Below, in pieces: positions 15,407 to 23,238 of a stretch of DNA of 30,717 nt. The first letter of the stretch is position 1; each line of letters opens with the position of its first letter. Below the pieces are notes generated by a model that saw only the letters and a list, made by a program, of their open reading frames with translations, did not search any database and was not told the DNA's origin. The position numbers and the translations under genes are program-made. The DNA is from an uncultured Eubacterium sp. (GTDB taxonomy: Bacteria; Bacillota; Clostridia; Oscillospirales; Acutalibacteraceae), in the NCBI GenBank assembly GCA_905233805.1, contig CAJOER010000016.1, positions 1 to 30,717 of the forward strand, read 5' to 3'.

Positions 15407-15775
15407 GTGAACTATTCAAATATAATTAAAGCGCAGCTCAGAATTGCGGGCAAGCCCGTTACGGTAACCGACGGAGAAGAAGTGCAGAAAACCACGGCAG
15501 TTATCGAGCAGACGTGGAAGCGCAACAAGTCGCGCTTTGAGGAGAGTTCAAGTAAAATCGGAAGGTATTACAAGGACTATTACAACTATATCGGGCCTTA
15601 CGATTTGGATATTAAAGCGCTGAGCGATAACGCCTACGTAACCGTACTCGGAGAGAAGTTCTATTTCGTTCAGAAGGAGCAGGTGTATGTTGGCGGATAT
15701 ACTCAGTATTACAGAGGCATACTCAAAAAAGCGGAGGAGGGCGACGAAAATGTATTTACGGCAGTTGACGGATGA
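15407..15775 (+). CDS. Putative neck/stopper protein (XkdI-like position)
   Basis: A 122-residue protein starting at GTG 15407 with AGGAGG six bases before. It occupies the second slot after the capsid, where head-closure or stopper proteins (XkdI-like) are found. The sequence has RYYKDYYNYIGPYDLDIKAL and VTVLGEKFYFVQKEQVYVGG, beta-rich patterns typical of such proteins. I cannot match it to a named family by motif alone. The gene overlaps the next by 26 bases. Confidence 0.55.
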   Translation: MNYSNIIKAQLRIAGKPVTVTDGEEVQKTTAVIEQTWKRNKSRFEESSSKIGRYYKDYYNYIGPYDLDIKALSDNAYVTVLGEKFYFVQKEQVYVGGYTQYYRGILKKAEEGDENVFTAVDG

Positions 15776-16151
15776 GGTGTTTTCGGCGCTGAGAGGATAT
15801 TCGGGGCTTGAAAACTGCGTAATAATAAAGGCTTTTCCTTTTGCTAAAAAGCCGGCAAAGCTTGCTCATACGGTGATTACGGTTTCACCCGACACGGCGG
15901 TATTTGAAAACACGGCGCTCGGCGAAGAAAGCGCCTATGGGATATACGCGGTGGGCATAGACGTGTTTACTCCTCAGGAACAGGGAAGCCCTGCCGAAAA
16001 CGGCGCGCTTGACTTTGTGGTATCGGCGCTTCTTCCCCTTAAACCGTCAAAAATAGAACTCGGCGGCTTTAAGGCGAGCGATTCGCTCGGAGCGTTTTGT
16101 TCGCATTGCAGGGTGACATTCAGCGATTTATTTAACACGGAGGACGATTAA
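15750..16151 (+). CDS. Putative tail terminator/completion protein (XkdJ-like position)
   Basis: This 133-residue protein begins at ATG 15750 with GGAGGAGG upstream; the longer frame from 15687 is rejected because that ribosome site lies inside it. It is the third neck gene, the place of XkdJ/tail-completion proteins that join a contractile tail to the head. The region VITVSPDTAVFENTALGEESAYGIYAVGIDVFTPQEQGSP resembles the beta core of tail-terminator-like proteins. In PBSX the sheath and tube genes follow here; in this operon they do not. Confidence 0.5.
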   Translation: MYLRQLTDEVFSALRGYSGLENCVIIKAFPFAKKPAKLAHTVITVSPDTAVFENTALGEESAYGIYAVGIDVFTPQEQGSPAENGALDFVVSALLPLKPSKIELGGFKASDSLGAFCSHCRVTFSDLFNTEDD

Positions 16152-16265
16152 ATGCAGAACACAGACAGTTTAAATGAGCTAACTTCTGAGGAAATAAGAG
16201 AACTCAGCGACAGAATTTTTCTTGATTCAAGACGATATGATTACAGCGGAGGCGAAACGGTATGA
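16152..16265 (+). CDS. 37-residue ORF at the site of the missing tail module
   Basis: The ORF encodes MQNTDSLNELTSEEIRELSD and ends with DYSGGETV. It starts directly after the previous stop, with GGAGG eight bases before the ATG, and its stop overlaps the next start by four bases (ATGA), so it behaves as a translated gene in this operon. It is acidic and helical in its first part. No known family is recognised. In PBSX-type phages sheath, tube, chaperone and tape-measure genes lie at this point. A tiny adaptor bridging neck and baseplate is one possibility; a remnant of a deleted gene is another. Confidence 0.5.
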   Translation: MQNTDSLNELTSEEIRELSDRIFLDSRRYDYSGGETV

Positions 16266-16777
16266 AATGCATAAAAATGAGTTATAAGGGATTTGAATTT
16301 CCCGTAAACGTAAGCAGTATAAAAGCCTGCTTTTCAAAAAATATCAGCACGCTGCCGATACCGAAAAGAAGCGCAAAGGCGCAGGAAATATGCTTTAATC
16401 CGACGGTTATCAGCGGAGGAGGAAGCTTTACGGGCGAAAACGCAAACGAAAAAGCGCATATGCTCATGACTGCTTTTCAGAGCAGGGGCGCGGCGTATCT
16501 TTTCTCTCCGCTTTTTTCACCTATGAGGATGTTTTTCGGCGATTTGCAGCTTTCGGCGGATTCGCTCGGCAACAGAATTGATTATACCTTCACCTTTGTT
16601 GAAGAGGTCAATTCCAAACGCAGGCATTATGATTTCGGCTATACTTTCGCCCTTCCGAACGAAAATCTTTACGACGTGGCAAACCGCTGCGGAGTTAAGA
16701 TTGAGGAAATTGTTGAAGCAAACGGGTGCAGAGATTTATTCTCGGTAAGCGAGGGGGATAAAGTATGGCTGAACTGA
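16262..16777 (+). CDS. Tail/baseplate protein with LysM domain (XkdP-like)
   Basis: A 171-residue protein. The N-terminal two-thirds (SGGGSFTGENANEKAHMLMT and FFGDLQLSADSLGNRIDYTF) looks like the domain of phage DNA-circularisation/XkdP-type baseplate proteins. The C-terminus from about residue 125 is a LysM domain (TFALPNENLYDVANRCGVKI, then EANGCRDLFSVSEGDKVWL), used by phage tail proteins to contact peptidoglycan or other baseplate parts. PBSX XkdP plays a comparable role after the tape measure. GGAGG precedes the ATG. It overlaps the previous ORF by four bases and the next gene by 13. Confidence 0.78.
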   Translation: MKCIKMSYKGFEFPVNVSSIKACFSKNISTLPIPKRSAKAQEICFNPTVISGGGSFTGENANEKAHMLMTAFQSRGAAYLFSPLFSPMRMFFGDLQLSADSLGNRIDYTFTFVEEVNSKRRHYDFGYTFALPNENLYDVANRCGVKIEEIVEANGCRDLFSVSEGDKVWLN

Positions 16778-17709
16778 GCATTAAGCTTATTTGTGAAACG
16801 GGGGAGAGTTTTTTCGTTGAAAAGATTGTTTCCTATGAGCTTTCCTCATCGGTATCTGCGCCCTGCGACGGGCTGAGGCTGAATTTTACCGCAAGTGAGC
16901 CTCTGCCCGTTATTACGGGGGTTGAGGCATACTGCGAAGGGGCGCTCATTTTCAGCGGACTTTGCGATACTCAGCGCGAGGAAAATACGGGGCAGGACGT
17001 AAAGTGCTTTATTTACGCGCGTTCTTCGGCGTGTATTTTAACCGATAACGAGGCTGAGCCGTGCACCTATGACGCACCGACGGCGAGGTCGCTTTTCATA
17101 GTCAATGCCGAAAAATACGGCTTTAAGTTTTCCATGGAGGATATAGCTTTCACTGGGAAATATACGGTTATGAAGGGCTGTTCCTGTTACAGCGCGATTA
17201 ACAGACTTGTTTCATCGGTCAGCGGCAGGAACGTTTTAATAACCCCCGACGGAAGGCTCACTCTGCCTGTCACGGATACGGTTTATAAAGCGGACGCAGG
17301 CGATGTGATTTCGTGCAGAAAAATCATTAACAGAGGGGCGCCACTTTCCGAAATTGACTACAAAACCGCTTCGGATTCGACCTACTGCCGCCATATTAAA
17401 AGCAGGTATTTTGAGAGTCAGGGAATTAAAAGAACGAAAAAGGCAAACCTTTCCGCAATGTTTGACCGCGAGAGAACCGTTGAACTTAAAAGGATGCTCA
17501 AAGAGGCGGCTAAGGAGTATGAAAAGCTGGAAATCTCTCTTACGGGGCTGCACGGAATTAAGCTGTATGACGGCATTGATTTTGAAGGCGGCAACGCGGA
17601 AGGCTACTATACTTCTTCCGTTTTGCGCGTGCTTGACAAAAACGGCGAAAGAACGGTGGTAACGCTTGTTAAAGAGCATGATACGGAGGAGATAATTTAT
17701 GTGGATTAG
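16765..17709 (+). CDS. Baseplate hub protein, gpD/XkdQ-like
   Basis: A 314-residue protein with GAGGGGG before the ATG. Its first part has an Ig- or gpD-like beta pattern (SYELSSSVSAPCDGLRLNFT and YCEGALIFSGLCDTQREE), as in late-control gpD and XkdQ hubs, which form the central baseplate ring through which the spike passes. The middle contains CYSAINRLVSSVSGRNVLIT PDG, the typical domain that opens like gp27 of T4. The gene order (LysM protein, this, then spike) is that of PBSX-type tails. It overlaps neighbours by 13 and 11 bases. Confidence 0.8.
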   Translation: MAELSIKLICETGESFFVEKIVSYELSSSVSAPCDGLRLNFTASEPLPVITGVEAYCEGALIFSGLCDTQREENTGQDVKCFIYARSSACILTDNEAEPCTYDAPTARSLFIVNAEKYGFKFSMEDIAFTGKYTVMKGCSCYSAINRLVSSVSGRNVLITPDGRLTLPVTDTVYKADAGDVISCRKIINRGAPLSEIDYKTASDSTYCRHIKSRYFESQGIKRTKKANLSAMFDRERTVELKRMLKEAAKEYEKLEISLTGLHGIKLYDGIDFEGGNAEGYYTSSVLRVLDKNGERTVVTLVKEHDTEEIIYVD

Positions 17710-18058
17710 CAGAGTTCTTGCAAAAAATCATGAAAACGAAAAGGCGGAAAGCGGATATGTGAGTATGAGCTTTGGCGGCGAAATTGAAGCGGGCGCGACG
17801 GTCAATATGAGGGGTATGAAGTCATATTCACCCTACGGATATTCCTGCGCCGTACCCGTCGGCGAGGAGGTAATTCTTGTACCCTCAGCCGAAGGGCAGG
17901 CGGTACTCGGAACGCGGGACAGCGCCTTTTCGCTCTCTCAGGGAGAAATAGAAATTTCGTCAAAAGGCGGAGCGAAAATCCTTTTGAAAAACGACGGAAG
18001 AGTTATTATTAACGGACATTACGTAATAAACGGAGAGGGGGAAGCGGAAAGTGTATAA
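17699..18058 (+). CDS. Baseplate spike protein, gpV/gp45-like (short)
   Basis: A 119-residue protein. An N-terminal OB-like fold is suggested by ISRVLAKNHENEKAESGYVSM and the loop GYSCAVPVGEEVILVPSAEG. It is followed by a short beta-helix-like tail with alternating residues (EIEISSKGGAKILLKNDGRV), as in the membrane-piercing tips gpV and Mu gp45. It is shorter than typical spikes (often 180-250 residues). GGAGG lies before the ATG. The 11-base overlap upstream and eight-base overlap downstream place it between hub and gp25, as expected. Confidence 0.75.
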   Translation: MWISRVLAKNHENEKAESGYVSMSFGGEIEAGATVNMRGMKSYSPYGYSCAVPVGEEVILVPSAEGQAVLGTRDSAFSLSQGEIEISSKGGAKILLKNDGRVIINGHYVINGEGEAESV

Positions 18059-18380
18059 AATTACAGACGGCGAATATGTAAAAGAAGGCGGAGAGCTTGT
18101 AAGCATTGAATATATTGAAGCGCTTTTACAAAACGTTTTTCTTATACTCTCTACGCAAAGAGGAAAGTTTTATCCCGACAAGAATTTCGGCAGCCGTATC
18201 AAAGACATAAACAAAGAGCCGTTTGAAGAATACGCTGCGGCTTATATAAGACAGGCGCTTTACGACCTTGACGGAGTGTTTGTAAAGGGCGTTGAAAAAG
18301 ACGAAAACGAGATTAAGGTCAGCCTTACCGTTAACAACGACGACAGAGAGGTGGTTTTACCCATTGAAAATGACATATGA
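18051..18380 (+). CDS. Baseplate wedge protein gp25/XkdS-like
   Basis: This 109-residue protein starts at GTG 18051 with GAGAGGGGGA upstream. The conserved gp25/gpW segments are present: LILSTQRGKFYPDKNFGSRI and a following helix with YIRQALYDLDGVF. The family forms the inner wedge of contractile-tail baseplates and is the marker of contractile systems, T6SS included. Its presence shows that the ancestor had a contractile-type baseplate. Confidence 0.88.
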   Translation: MYKITDGEYVKEGGELVSIEYIEALLQNVFLILSTQRGKFYPDKNFGSRIKDINKEPFEEYAAAYIRQALYDLDGVFVKGVEKDENEIKVSLTVNNDDREVVLPIENDI

Positions 18381-19425
18381 TAAAATACTCGGCGAAATGA
18401 AAAACGCATTTTTTGAAAAATGCGGCGAAAACGTTGAAAAATACAGCGAGCTAAGTACGCGTTTTGAAGCGGTTGCAAGCGAGATGTACTCGCTTTTTTG
18501 TAACTGTGATTTTGTATTGAAACAGGCGTTTCCCCAGACGGCGAGCGGGGAATATCTTGACTTTCACGCTGACCTCAGAGGCGCAAAGAGAAAAAGCGCA
18601 ACGAAGGCGAGGGTAATGCTGACTTTCAGCCTTTCACAGGCGGGTGACACGCACACCGTAATTGAAGCGGGATGCGTCTGCGCTTCGGAAAACGACCCGT
18701 ATATTCAGTTTGTTACCCTTGAAGATGCGGTAATTCCCTCCGGGGAAATAAGCGTGAGCACCGAGGCGGAGGCAGCCGAAAAGGGCAGTTCATATAACGT
18801 AAAAGCCGGAGAGGTTACGGTTATAGTGAATCCTCCGCTTGCGGTAGCGCAGGTGGTTAACGACGCGCCTCATATTTTCGGATATGACGAGGAAAACGAT
18901 ACAAGACTCAGAAACAGAATTCTTTCGGCTTACAGTATTCCGAGCACGGGCTTTTCCGACGATTCTCTGAGAGAGACGGTCCTTTCAATTGACGGGGTGC
19001 TCGACTGTAAGGTATATGAAAGCTCGAACACTGCTACGGTTGCGGTGAAAACGGCAAGCGGAACGGTCAGTCAGGAGCTGAGCGATGAGATTGAGGACAA
19101 GCTTTATATTGCGGATATATTTGAATTCAATAAAAACATCATTGCCGCTTCAAGGCAGGAGTGCTCGCTTAAAATCAGCGTAAAGTGCAGTGTGAGCGAA
19201 TTCGGCAGAATTGAAGACGAGGTAAGACGAAAGGTTAAGGAAATTACGGATTCTCTTCTTATCGGGGAGCACCTTGTTCTTTCCGCTCTGTCTTACGCAG
19301 TTTTTTCCGTTGACGGCGTTGAATTCTGCGAGGTGATAAGTGAAGACGCAACGGACGGCGTTATTGTCTGTAATCGGAATTCATTTCTCACCTTCGATGA
19401 AATAGAGGTAAACTGCTATGAATAA
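18370..19425 (+). CDS. Baseplate J family protein (XkdT-like)
   Basis: A 351-residue protein typical of gpJ-like proteins: ASGEYLDFHADLRGAKRKSA, then a central region with GFSDDSLRETVLSIDGVLDC and a C-terminal alpha/beta part. It links baseplate wedges to fibres. The ATG at 18370 overlaps the gp25 gene by 11 bases. A TTG at 18364 is equally well spaced from GAGGTGG and could be the start. No truncation is visible. Confidence 0.85.
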   Translation: MTYDKILGEMKNAFFEKCGENVEKYSELSTRFEAVASEMYSLFCNCDFVLKQAFPQTASGEYLDFHADLRGAKRKSATKARVMLTFSLSQAGDTHTVIEAGCVCASENDPYIQFVTLEDAVIPSGEISVSTEAEAAEKGSSYNVKAGEVTVIVNPPLAVAQVVNDAPHIFGYDEENDTRLRNRILSAYSIPSTGFSDDSLRETVLSIDGVLDCKVYESSNTATVAVKTASGTVSQELSDEIEDKLYIADIFEFNKNIIAASRQECSLKISVKCSVSEFGRIEDEVRRKVKEITDSLLIGEHLVLSALSYAVFSVDGVEFCEVISEDATDGVIVCNRNSFLTFDEIEVNCYE

Positions 19426-19984
19426 CGCGTTTGAAAGAATGAAAAGCCTTCTTGAAAAAACGGGGCTTTCTTTTAACGAGGGCGGAATCTCCTGCGCCGA
19501 GCTGTACGCGTATTCCAGAGGGCTTGAACTGATTAAAAACAGCCTTGATTTAACCGAAAGCATTGTTTTTATGAACTGTGACGATACGGAATTGCTTGCA
19601 AGATATGCGGATATGCTGAAAATTGACAGAGAAAGGTTTACCCTTTCCGAACTCAAAGCGGAGATTGCAAAACGGCTTTCGGCAAAATATGCGCAGTGCT
19701 CGCTTTCGCAGGCGGATGAAGCGTTTTCGCTCGTTGCCTCCGGCAGTTATCTTTTCAGTACATATGAGGTTGAACTTGAGGGAGTCAGGCTTGAGGATTT
19801 ATATGAGGCGTCAAAGTTCCTTCACGCGTATACACCGTACTTCAGCAACTGGAAATATGCGGGTACGGGCGAACGCCTTACATTTGATATGAGGGAGTCG
19901 CTCGGATACCGGTTTAACGATTTTGATAAATTTAAGCTTAAATTCGATTTTTTAGACAGTATAAGGAGTGATATTTTTGAGTAG
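19418..19984 (+). CDS. DUF2313 family baseplate/tail protein (XkdU/YmfQ-like)
   Basis: A 188-residue protein that directly follows the baseplate J gene with an eight-base overlap, the XkdU/gpI slot. The motif pattern AYSRGLELIKNSLDLTESIV and FTLSELKAEIAKRLSAKYAQ, and the end with FDKFKLKFDFLD, agrees with DUF2313-type proteins, which bridge baseplate and fibre. Start ATG at 19418. Confidence 0.75.
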   Translation: MNNAFERMKSLLEKTGLSFNEGGISCAELYAYSRGLELIKNSLDLTESIVFMNCDDTELLARYADMLKIDRERFTLSELKAEIAKRLSAKYAQCSLSQADEAFSLVASGSYLFSTYEVELEGVRLEDLYEASKFLHAYTPYFSNWKYAGTGERLTFDMRESLGYRFNDFDKFKLKFDFLDSIRSDIFE

Positions 19985-20453
19985 TTCCGAAAGAACGCAG
20001 GGCCTTCATCTCAACAAATGGCTCGGAAGCGATATTCCCGAAAGGATGGATTTTGTAACGGATAACATTCTTATTGACACCGCGGTGAGCACCCACCGCA
20101 ACAATGACGATATTCACGTTTCAATTTACGAAAAGACCAAGTGGAATGCGCCGTATTATATCGGCACTTACGCCGGAAACGGCGCTTCGTCAAGAACGGT
20201 TGACCTTGGGTGCGGATTTGAACCGAAGTGGGGAATAATCTTCCCCGTAAACAAAATGCCGGGAATTAGCGACTTTTCAAACGAGGCGCATTATAACTAT
20301 TTTGCGTTGATTTCAACGAGGGGTTCAACCGCGGGCGTAACGCTCAGCGGAAGCTCCATTACGGTTATTCAGTCGCCTATTGCGGTATCGGGAAACGAGT
20401 ACAGAAGCTTTAATGAAAACGGTATAACCTATATTTATATCGCCTTCAGATAA
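19977..20453 (+). CDS. Putative small tail fibre/appendage protein
   Basis: This 158-residue protein starts with TTG at 19977, eight bases after AAGGAG; the in-frame GTG at 19968 lies inside that site and is less likely. The N-terminus GLHLNKWLGSDIPERMDFVT is the short conserved N-terminal motif of many Clostridial phage tail-end proteins. Most of the rest is beta-rich, with NGASSRTVDLGCGFEPKWGI and VTLSGSSITVIQSPIAVSGN. In phages such proteins are usually several hundred residues long. It is the last gene of the operon and the only candidate for host recognition. Confidence 0.6.
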   Translation: MSSSERTQGLHLNKWLGSDIPERMDFVTDNILIDTAVSTHRNNDDIHVSIYEKTKWNAPYYIGTYAGNGASSRTVDLGCGFEPKWGIIFPVNKMPGISDFSNEAHYNYFALISTRGSTAGVTLSGSSITVIQSPIAVSGNEYRSFNENGITYIYIAFR

Positions 20454-20505
20454 ATTTTTCTTTACTTTAAGGACGCAAAGTAATATAATCTATATAATTT
20501 ATGAT

Positions 20506-20535
20506 TTGTAACAGTTTTCTGTTTTCGATTATATT
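20506..20535 (+). promoter_or_regulatory. Promoter for the DUF1015 gene
   Basis: TTGTAA (20506-20511), an 18-base spacer and TATATT (20530-20535), about 18 bases before the ATG. The DUF1015 gene can therefore be transcribed independently of the phage operon. No clear terminator separates the two. Confidence 0.55.
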
Positions 20536-20553
20536 GAAAAAGAGGTAAAGAAT

Positions 20554-21792
20554 ATGGCTGTATTTAAAGCGTTTAAGGCGTTCAGACCGAGCAGGGAATG
20601 CGGCGACAAAATCCCGGCGCTTCCCTATGATGTAATGAGCAGCGCCGAGGCGAGAGAAATGGTTGAGGGTAACCCTCTTTCCTTCCTTCACGTTGACAGG
20701 GCGGAGATAGATTTAAGCCCTAACGTTGACATTTATTCCCCCGAGGTTTACGAGAAGGCGAGGGAAAATCTTTTAAGCCTTGAAGAGAGCGGCAAGCTCA
20801 TTGAAGAGGATACGAAATGCCTTTACATATACCGCCAGGTTATGGGAGGACGCTCGCAGACGGGAATAGTCGGCTGCGCTTCGGTTGACGATTATATCAA
20901 CAACGTTATCAAAAAGCACGAGCACACTCTGGCTAAAAAAGAGAAGGACAGAATTAATCACGTTGACAGGTGCGACGCAAATACGGGACCGATTTTCCTC
21001 ACTTACAGAAACAGCAATAAGATTAACGCGACGGTGAACTCCTGGATAAGAAGCCGTATGCCCGTATATGATTTTAAGCAGGGCAACGTTAATCACACCG
21101 TATGGGTAGTCGACGACTATTCTATAATCAAAACGCTTGAAGCGGCTTTTAATGAAGTTACCTCGCTTTATATTGCCGACGGACACCACCGCTGCGCGTC
21201 GGCGGTAAGAGTTGCCGAGATGAGAAGGGCTAAGCACCCCGATTATACGGGAGAGGAGGAATTCAACTTCTTCCTTGCGATTGCTTATCCCGACTCGGAG
21301 CTTGAAATAATGGATTACAACAGAGTTGTTAAGGACTTAAACGGACACAGCTTTGAGGAGTATTTAAAGCTCGTTGAAAAATGTTTCACCGTCGAAAAGG
21401 CGGAAAAGGCTGCCACGCCGAAGAACAAGCACGAATTTCTGATGTTTTATCAAAAACAGTGGTACAAGCTTACGGCGAAGGGCGGCACCTTTAACGAAAA
21501 CGACCCCGTAGGCCAGCTTGACGTATCTATTCTTCAGAATAATCTTCTTGCGCCCGTACTCGGGATAGACAATCCCAAAACGAGCGACAGAATTGATTTT
21601 ATCGGCGGAATCAGAGGACTTGCCGAGCTTGAAAGAAGGGCGCTGACGGATATGGAGCTTGCGTTTGCGATGCATCCGACGACGATTCAGGATTTAATGA
21701 GTATTGCCGACGCGGGCGAGATTATGCCGCCCAAGTCGACCTGGTTTGAACCCAAGCCGTTGTCCGGAATATTCGTTCATCATTTAAGTTAA
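20554..21792 (+). CDS. DUF1015 family protein
   Basis: A 412-residue soluble protein recognised as DUF1015 by its full length and conserved motifs: PALPYDVMS (residues 21-29), KHEHT (121-125), LYIADGHHRCASA (205-217) and a C-terminal region with HPTTIQDLMSIADAGEIMPP. The ADGHHR motif resembles the catalytic motif of ParB/SerK-type serine kinases, and DUF1015 genes often lie near serine biosynthesis genes in Clostridia, so a kinase role on free serine or a similar small molecule is a reasonable but unproven inference. GAGGTAAAG precedes the ATG. It stands alone, between the phage operon and a terminator. No signal peptide. Confidence 0.9.
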   Translation: MAVFKAFKAFRPSRECGDKIPALPYDVMSSAEAREMVEGNPLSFLHVDRAEIDLSPNVDIYSPEVYEKARENLLSLEESGKLIEEDTKCLYIYRQVMGGRSQTGIVGCASVDDYINNVIKKHEHTLAKKEKDRINHVDRCDANTGPIFLTYRNSNKINATVNSWIRSRMPVYDFKQGNVNHTVWVVDDYSIIKTLEAAFNEVTSLYIADGHHRCASAVRVAEMRRAKHPDYTGEEEFNFFLAIAYPDSELEIMDYNRVVKDLNGHSFEEYLKLVEKCFTVEKAEKAATPKNKHEFLMFYQKQWYKLTAKGGTFNENDPVGQLDVSILQNNLLAPVLGIDNPKTSDRIDFIGGIRGLAELERRALTDMELAFAMHPTTIQDLMSIADAGEIMPPKSTWFEPKPLSGIFVHHLS

Positions 21793-21798
21793 TACAAT

Positions 21799-21835
21799 AA
21801 CCCCGGAAGCTTACGCCTTCGGGGTTTATTTTTTT
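21799..21835 (+). terminator. Rho-independent terminator after DUF1015
   Basis: AACCCCG with AAG pairs with CTT and CGGGGTT around a short loop (one bulged G), followed by a T-rich tract from about 21825. Confidence 0.88.
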
Positions 21836-21890
21836 CGACTGTCGGCAAAGTATTAATATATTATTTTAAAATATTATTGTTTTTTATCCG

Positions 21891-21919
21891 TTAAAGTGTT
21901 AAAATAATTTTGTTATAAT
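21891..21919 (+). promoter_or_regulatory. Promoter for the M28 peptidase/PFK unit
   Basis: TTAAAG (21891-21896), a 17-base spacer and a perfect TATAAT (21914-21919), followed by GGAGG before the ATG at 21938. Confidence 0.6.
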
Positions 21920-21937
21920 AATTGAGGAGGTTTTCTT

Positions 21938-23220
21938 ATGAAGGAAGAAAACAGAAAGTATGCCGAGGAGGCTTACGAAATAGTTAACGACGCCGCTCAT
22001 AAAATCGGCTCGCGTCTTCCCGGAAGCGAGGGAGAGAGCAAGTTCCACGATTATATGGGCGAAAAACTCAAGGCTATAGGAATTAACCCCGTAAAGGAAG
22101 AATTTGCGGTTTCTCCGCGTTCGGGTATCGGCGGACTCGGTTACGCAGGCTGGGCAGGCTTTATAATCAGCCTCGGCGCATATCTTGCGCTTGCTATCCC
22201 GCAGCTCTGGATTCCGCTTGGCGTATTCGCTTTTCTTGCGGTATTCTGGCTTATTTTTGCCTGCTTCTTCTACAAGACATGGTTTGATATGTTCTTCCCG
22301 CAGAAGATTTCGCAGAACAGCTACGGTATTCTTGAACCCGAGGACGGAAACGTTGAATACAACATTATTCTTTCGGGTCATACCGATACTTCATGGTGCT
22401 GGCGTCACAGCGAGCACGCCTACAAGTATAAGGATAAGCCGATTATCGGTATTATTGCTACTTACGGCAAGGTAGGCTTCGGTGCTGTATGCTTCTTCGC
22501 TATGGCTATTGCGACAATGTTTATGTGCGTTATCGCTATAGGTCAGGTATTTGACGCAAGCTGGGCGCAGGCGCTTCTTATGACCAAGTTCTATCAGGTA
22601 TTCAAGACCATTATGTATCTTTTACCTGCCGTTGCGGCTATCGGATGCTGGTTTGTAATTATACGGGTATCGCGCTTTCATACGAAGTTATTAAGTACTT
22701 CAAGGAAAACCCCGACAAGTTGCCCAAGAACTGCAGAATTATCGACCTCAACGTAGGTTCGGAAGAGTCGGGACTCAGAGGTTCAATGTACTTTGCTCAG
22801 GAGCACAAGGGCGACGAGCTTACCAAAAACGCATGGAACATCAATATCGACTCTGTTGCCGATAAGGATTACTTTGAAGTTGTTATCAAGGACGACTGGC
22901 AGGGATGCCGCTTCGATAAGGATATGGAGCAGATGTTTAAGGACACCTTCCTTGAACTCGATATCCCGAGCAAGACCAACCACTGCATCCACAACCCCGT
23001 AGGCGGCTGCGATTCCACTCCGATGACGAGAGCGGGCATCAAATCCGTTACCTTCGCGGCGCAGAATCCGATGCTTACTTATTACTATCATACGTGGAGA
23101 GATATGCCCGAGCGTTTTGAGGCTGAAACAGTCGGAAACGGCTTTGACGTTGTGCTCGGCGTAATCGAAAAGATTGCTGCTTTCCAGGAAGAAAAGGGAT
23201 ATAACGGACCTCAGAAATAA
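21938..23220 (+). pseudogene. Membrane M28-family aminopeptidase, interrupted
   Basis: The first frame (from ATG 21938, GGAGG upstream) encodes an M28-like N-terminus (IGSRLPGSEGESKFHDYMGE), membrane segments around residues 65-112 and 180-240, and the metal-binding HxD of SGHTDTSW (His148, Asp150). After about residue 240 (near 22657) the continuation is found in a different frame: TGIALSYEVIKYFKENPD, then the catalytic Glu pair in GSEESGLRG, Asp in NIDSVAD and His in YHTWRDMPERF. The part that should hold the bridging Asp (usually DN just before the TGIAL-type helix) is missing, so a short segment appears lost with a change of frame. The product should be inactive unless this is a sequence error. 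The next gene, a phosphofructokinase, follows by 18 bases. Confidence 0.75.
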
Positions 23221-23238
23221 TCTCAGTTCGGGTGAACA

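Larger units (their letters stand above)
10008..20453 (+). mobile_element. Phage-derived structural operon (head + baseplate, no tail tube), probably domesticated
   Basis: About nineteen genes on one strand, nearly all overlapping by 4-26 bases or separated by fewer than 15, form one transcription unit. The order is packaging, head, neck, then baseplate hub to fibre. It follows the PBSX (xkd) plan but has no sheath, tube, tail chaperone or tape-measure gene between the neck and the LysM gene. No integrase, repressor, replication or lysis gene is present. Host-type genes with their own terminator and promoter flank it, no att-like direct repeat was found, and base use is like the neighbours. 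This fits an old, domesticated element such as a gene-transfer-agent or defective particle, but a remnant is also possible. Confidence 0.75.

Noticed and set aside
20462..20483. Inverted repeat TTACTTT/AAAGTAA after the phage operon as a terminator
   Set aside because: The stem is weak and AT-only apart from one pair, with no T run on either side.
9794..20553. Attachment-site direct repeats flanking the phage operon
   Set aside because: Comparing the left (9794-10007) and right (20454-20553) gaps gave only an eight-base match (GTTTTCTG), which is expected by chance.
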